DNA of 64,000 bases, from NCBI RefSeq assembly GCF_007828215.1, contig NZ_VIUE01000023.1, positions 48,593 to 112,592 of the forward strand, written 5' to 3'. The notes below the pieces were generated by a model that saw only the letters and a list, made by a program, of their open reading frames with translations, made no database searches and was not told where the DNA came from. A program made the translations under genes and the position numbers. The DNA comes from Pseudomonas sp. SJZ074 (lineage in GTDB: Bacteria > Pseudomonadota > Gammaproteobacteria > Pseudomonadales > Pseudomonadaceae). Positions 62,700-64,000 of this stretch are shown in pieces; the stretch's first letter is position 1; the number at the start of each line of letters is the position of its first letter.

Positions 62700-62835
62700 T
62701 GACCCCACCAAATAAAAACTGTCGCATCGATTCCAACAATACGGCAGATAGCCGGTGGGCACACAGAAATAAAAACTGTCGCAATACCGACTTCCGAGGG
62801 TTTTGCGACATGGTCCACTAAATAAAAACTGTCGC
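62700..62835. repeat. transposon-end-like array 2: three direct AATAAAAACTGTCGC sites
   Basis: AATAAAAACTGTCGC occurs at 62711, 62768 and 62821, spaced 57 and 53 bp. Array 2 is a diverged copy of array 1: offset 276-279 bp, same spacing pattern, and the flanks align (TGATCCTACGAAATAAAG vs TGACCCCACCAAATAAAA). This is the pattern of a second, related element inserted beside the first. Confidence 0.65.
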
Positions 62836-63228
62836 TAACCTATAACTTATTAATATACAAAGCTTTGATATATAAAATAATGGCCGACGGGGCCTGCGTA
62901 ATCACCATAGTGCTTCAGTGGTCGGAAGTCCCTCAAACCGTAGGGCGCCCAACTCAGAAAACTGACCGACCAGGCTGCAAGTTTACTACTCCCGCAAGCA
63001 CACGCGCGTTCCATTGCTAAAGCCATCACGATCCGATGGGATTCGAGTCGGTCATCTCTACTCAGGGGCCTTCTCTTAAAGCATCGCATTCGAGAGTCGA
63101 ACCGGCCACATCGCAGCCCCCCTGTCGGGACTGGATTGCTCAATTATTTGATGTATGCCAAAGGCTGGCTGGAATCTACAGCCATGCCTCGGCGTCAATT
63201 CCTACGACCTAAAGAATACACAACCTCC
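62836..63228. other. AT-richer gap inside the transposon-like element
   Basis: No gene supported. The first 45 bases are AT-rich (TTATTAATATACAAAG). A 97-codon frame on the minus strand (62850-63143) shows no family resemblance or ribosome site, so it is not called. Base composition is lower in GC than the core genes to the left. Confidence 0.5.
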
Positions 63229-63907
63229 CTACTTCTTCCGTCCGCGCGGCTTACCTAACATTCCGTCAGGGCGCAGCCGCTGGCCATCAATAATGCCGTA
63301 AGCATCCTCTAGAGCACGCATTGCTGTCATAAGACTCCCGCGTAACGCCTCTTTACGCTCAGCAGCCTCAGATGCTTCCTGAGCCCTTTGCGAGGAAGCT
63401 TTCCGTTTAGCAACGTTGGCAAAGCAGCCCACCACCATAGGTGCAAGTTCAACGTCAATCAGCCATGGCGAGCGCGTACGAAACGGAAGAGGCGCATTCC
63501 GTCGCCGATTAAGGAGAATCCTGAGCTCATCAATTGAAATGTCCGAGGTTACATCAACATTTGATTGAAGCCCTTGTCTCAACACAGCCCATCCAAATCC
63601 ATTGAAATTTCGAAGCGCAGACTCTCTACCTAGCATCACCACAAATGCGCTGTATGCCGTCATAACCAATCCCGTGGGATCGATACTCCGTGCAAGATCT
63701 ACGAATTCAAATGAACCTGGTTCTATCAAGCTAATTAGAAACCCCTTCTCTAGAGGACTGCAAGCGCTGTCGGCGGAACTCGTAAGTACATCCATTATTA
63801 GATCATATCTTTTCTCGCGACTGCTGATGGCTTTTAATTCACGAGTTATCTGAGGAATTGAGCTTTTGAGGAGATCACGTTGGCCCCAGTCTTTCTGAGA
63901 CTCTAGC
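63229..63907 (-). pseudogene. unrecognised island gene truncated by an IS element
   Basis: The C-terminal about 226 residues of an unknown protein (from about LESQKDWGQRDLL to the end GKPRGRKK), helical, with a charged helix of Ala/Glu/Arg near the end. The frame continues upstream to 63978 and the window edge, but that part is IS DNA read backwards, so the true N-terminus is missing. GC content is clearly lower than in the flanking chromosome. It points toward the transposon-end arrays. No domain is recognised; it may be cargo or a transposition gene. Confidence 0.55.
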
Positions 63908-64000
63908 TGTCGGCGCTGATTGAAAACTGACCCACCGGGGATGCGGCGGAAATCTTGGACTACCTGGAGGTAGTTCATGTATTCATACGAAGACCGTATC
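63908..64000 (+). mobile_element. left end of an IS3-family element, partial
   Basis: TGTCGGCGCTGATTGAAAAC then CTGACCCACCGG resembles the terminal sequence of IS3-family elements, and about 70 bases later the transposase orfA begins. The boundary may lie a few bases further in. The element runs off the right edge. Confidence 0.6.
63978..64000 (+). CDS. IS3-family transposase OrfA, N-terminal fragment
   Basis: Only the first eight codons (MYSYEDRI) are inside the window, preceded by GGAGG nine bases upstream. MYSYEDRIRAVELY-type starts are characteristic of IS3-family OrfA proteins in pseudomonads. The rest lies outside, so whether the element is intact is unknown. Confidence 0.6.

Noticed and set aside
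62431..62835. Short direct repeats spaced 53-59 bp, suggestive of a CRISPR array
   Set aside because: Repeats are only 14-16 bp, come in two variants plus one inverted copy, and the spacing regions of the two arrays are homologous to each other. That is a transposon-end pattern, not CRISPR.
62850..63143. 97-codon minus-strand open frame
   Set aside because: No ribosome site, no family resemblance, odd composition, and it starts within AT-rich element DNA. Not supported as a gene.

Overview
The window looks like the chromosome of a fluorescent Pseudomonas (P. fluorescens complex). This rests on gene content and order: pycA/oadA flanked by a LysR gene and a RpiR gene, nrtR-nadD2 divergent from pncA-pncB-nadE, a zigA/folE2 zinc-starvation block, and uvrD. 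High-GC coding and several pseudomonad REP pairs (GTGGGAGCGRGCYTGCTCGCGA) agree. I see no rRNA, tRNA or CRISPR array.

Layout. 1-2.7 kb: a MocR-type regulator running off the left edge, divergent from a PaiB-like flavin-binding protein and two GNAT acetyltransferases. 2.8-7.7 kb: a 1650-residue putative toxin/effector with an OTU-protease-like Asp-Gly-Asp-Cys site. 8-13 kb: homocysteine S-methyltransferase divergent from an amino-acid ABC binding protein and permease, then an autotransporter. 13.2-18.8 kb: two-subunit pyruvate carboxylase with LysR and HexR-like regulators. 19-30 kb: a GGDEF-EAL protein, UvrD, a Tim44-like protein, a SUKH protein, a Kef-type antiporter, a thioesterase, PdxY and a DUF3301 protein.

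30-47 kb is a zinc-limitation region. It holds two CobW-family GTPases, a DUF1826 protein, zinc-independent FolE2 with a complete ABC zinc importer, and, beyond cls and cfa, an operon of three SPFH membrane proteins (one with a His-rich N-terminus) plus an HmtA-like P-type ATPase. Three near-identical Zur-box-like palindromes (GTTAYANTATAAC type) sit before zigA/33472, folE2 and the SPFH operon, suggesting one shared zinc switch.

47-56 kb: a TPR-like/DUF3142 pair, a GST with a LysR, an LtaS-type sulfatase-fold transferase, and an orphan Fe(II)/2-oxoglutarate enzyme. Its His-Trp-Gly replaces the usual His-x-Asp/Glu, as in the BesD/HalB-type radical amino-acid halogenases. This is probably the most interesting enzyme here. 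55.5-60.3 kb: NAD salvage genes, with two GTACA-N5-TGTAC palindromes fitting NrtR control. 60.5-62.4 kb: a dCACHE chemoreceptor.

From about 62.41 kb the sequence changes. Immediately after the chemoreceptor stop codon lie two homologous three-site arrays (AATAAAGTCTGTCG and AATAAAAACTGTCGC) plus one inverted copy, resembling TnsB-binding ends of Tn7-like transposons. AT-richer DNA follows, with a truncated unknown gene and the 5' end of an IS3-family element at the right edge. This is read as the left boundary of a genomic island whose body lies outside the window. Site coordinates read by eye may be off by a base.
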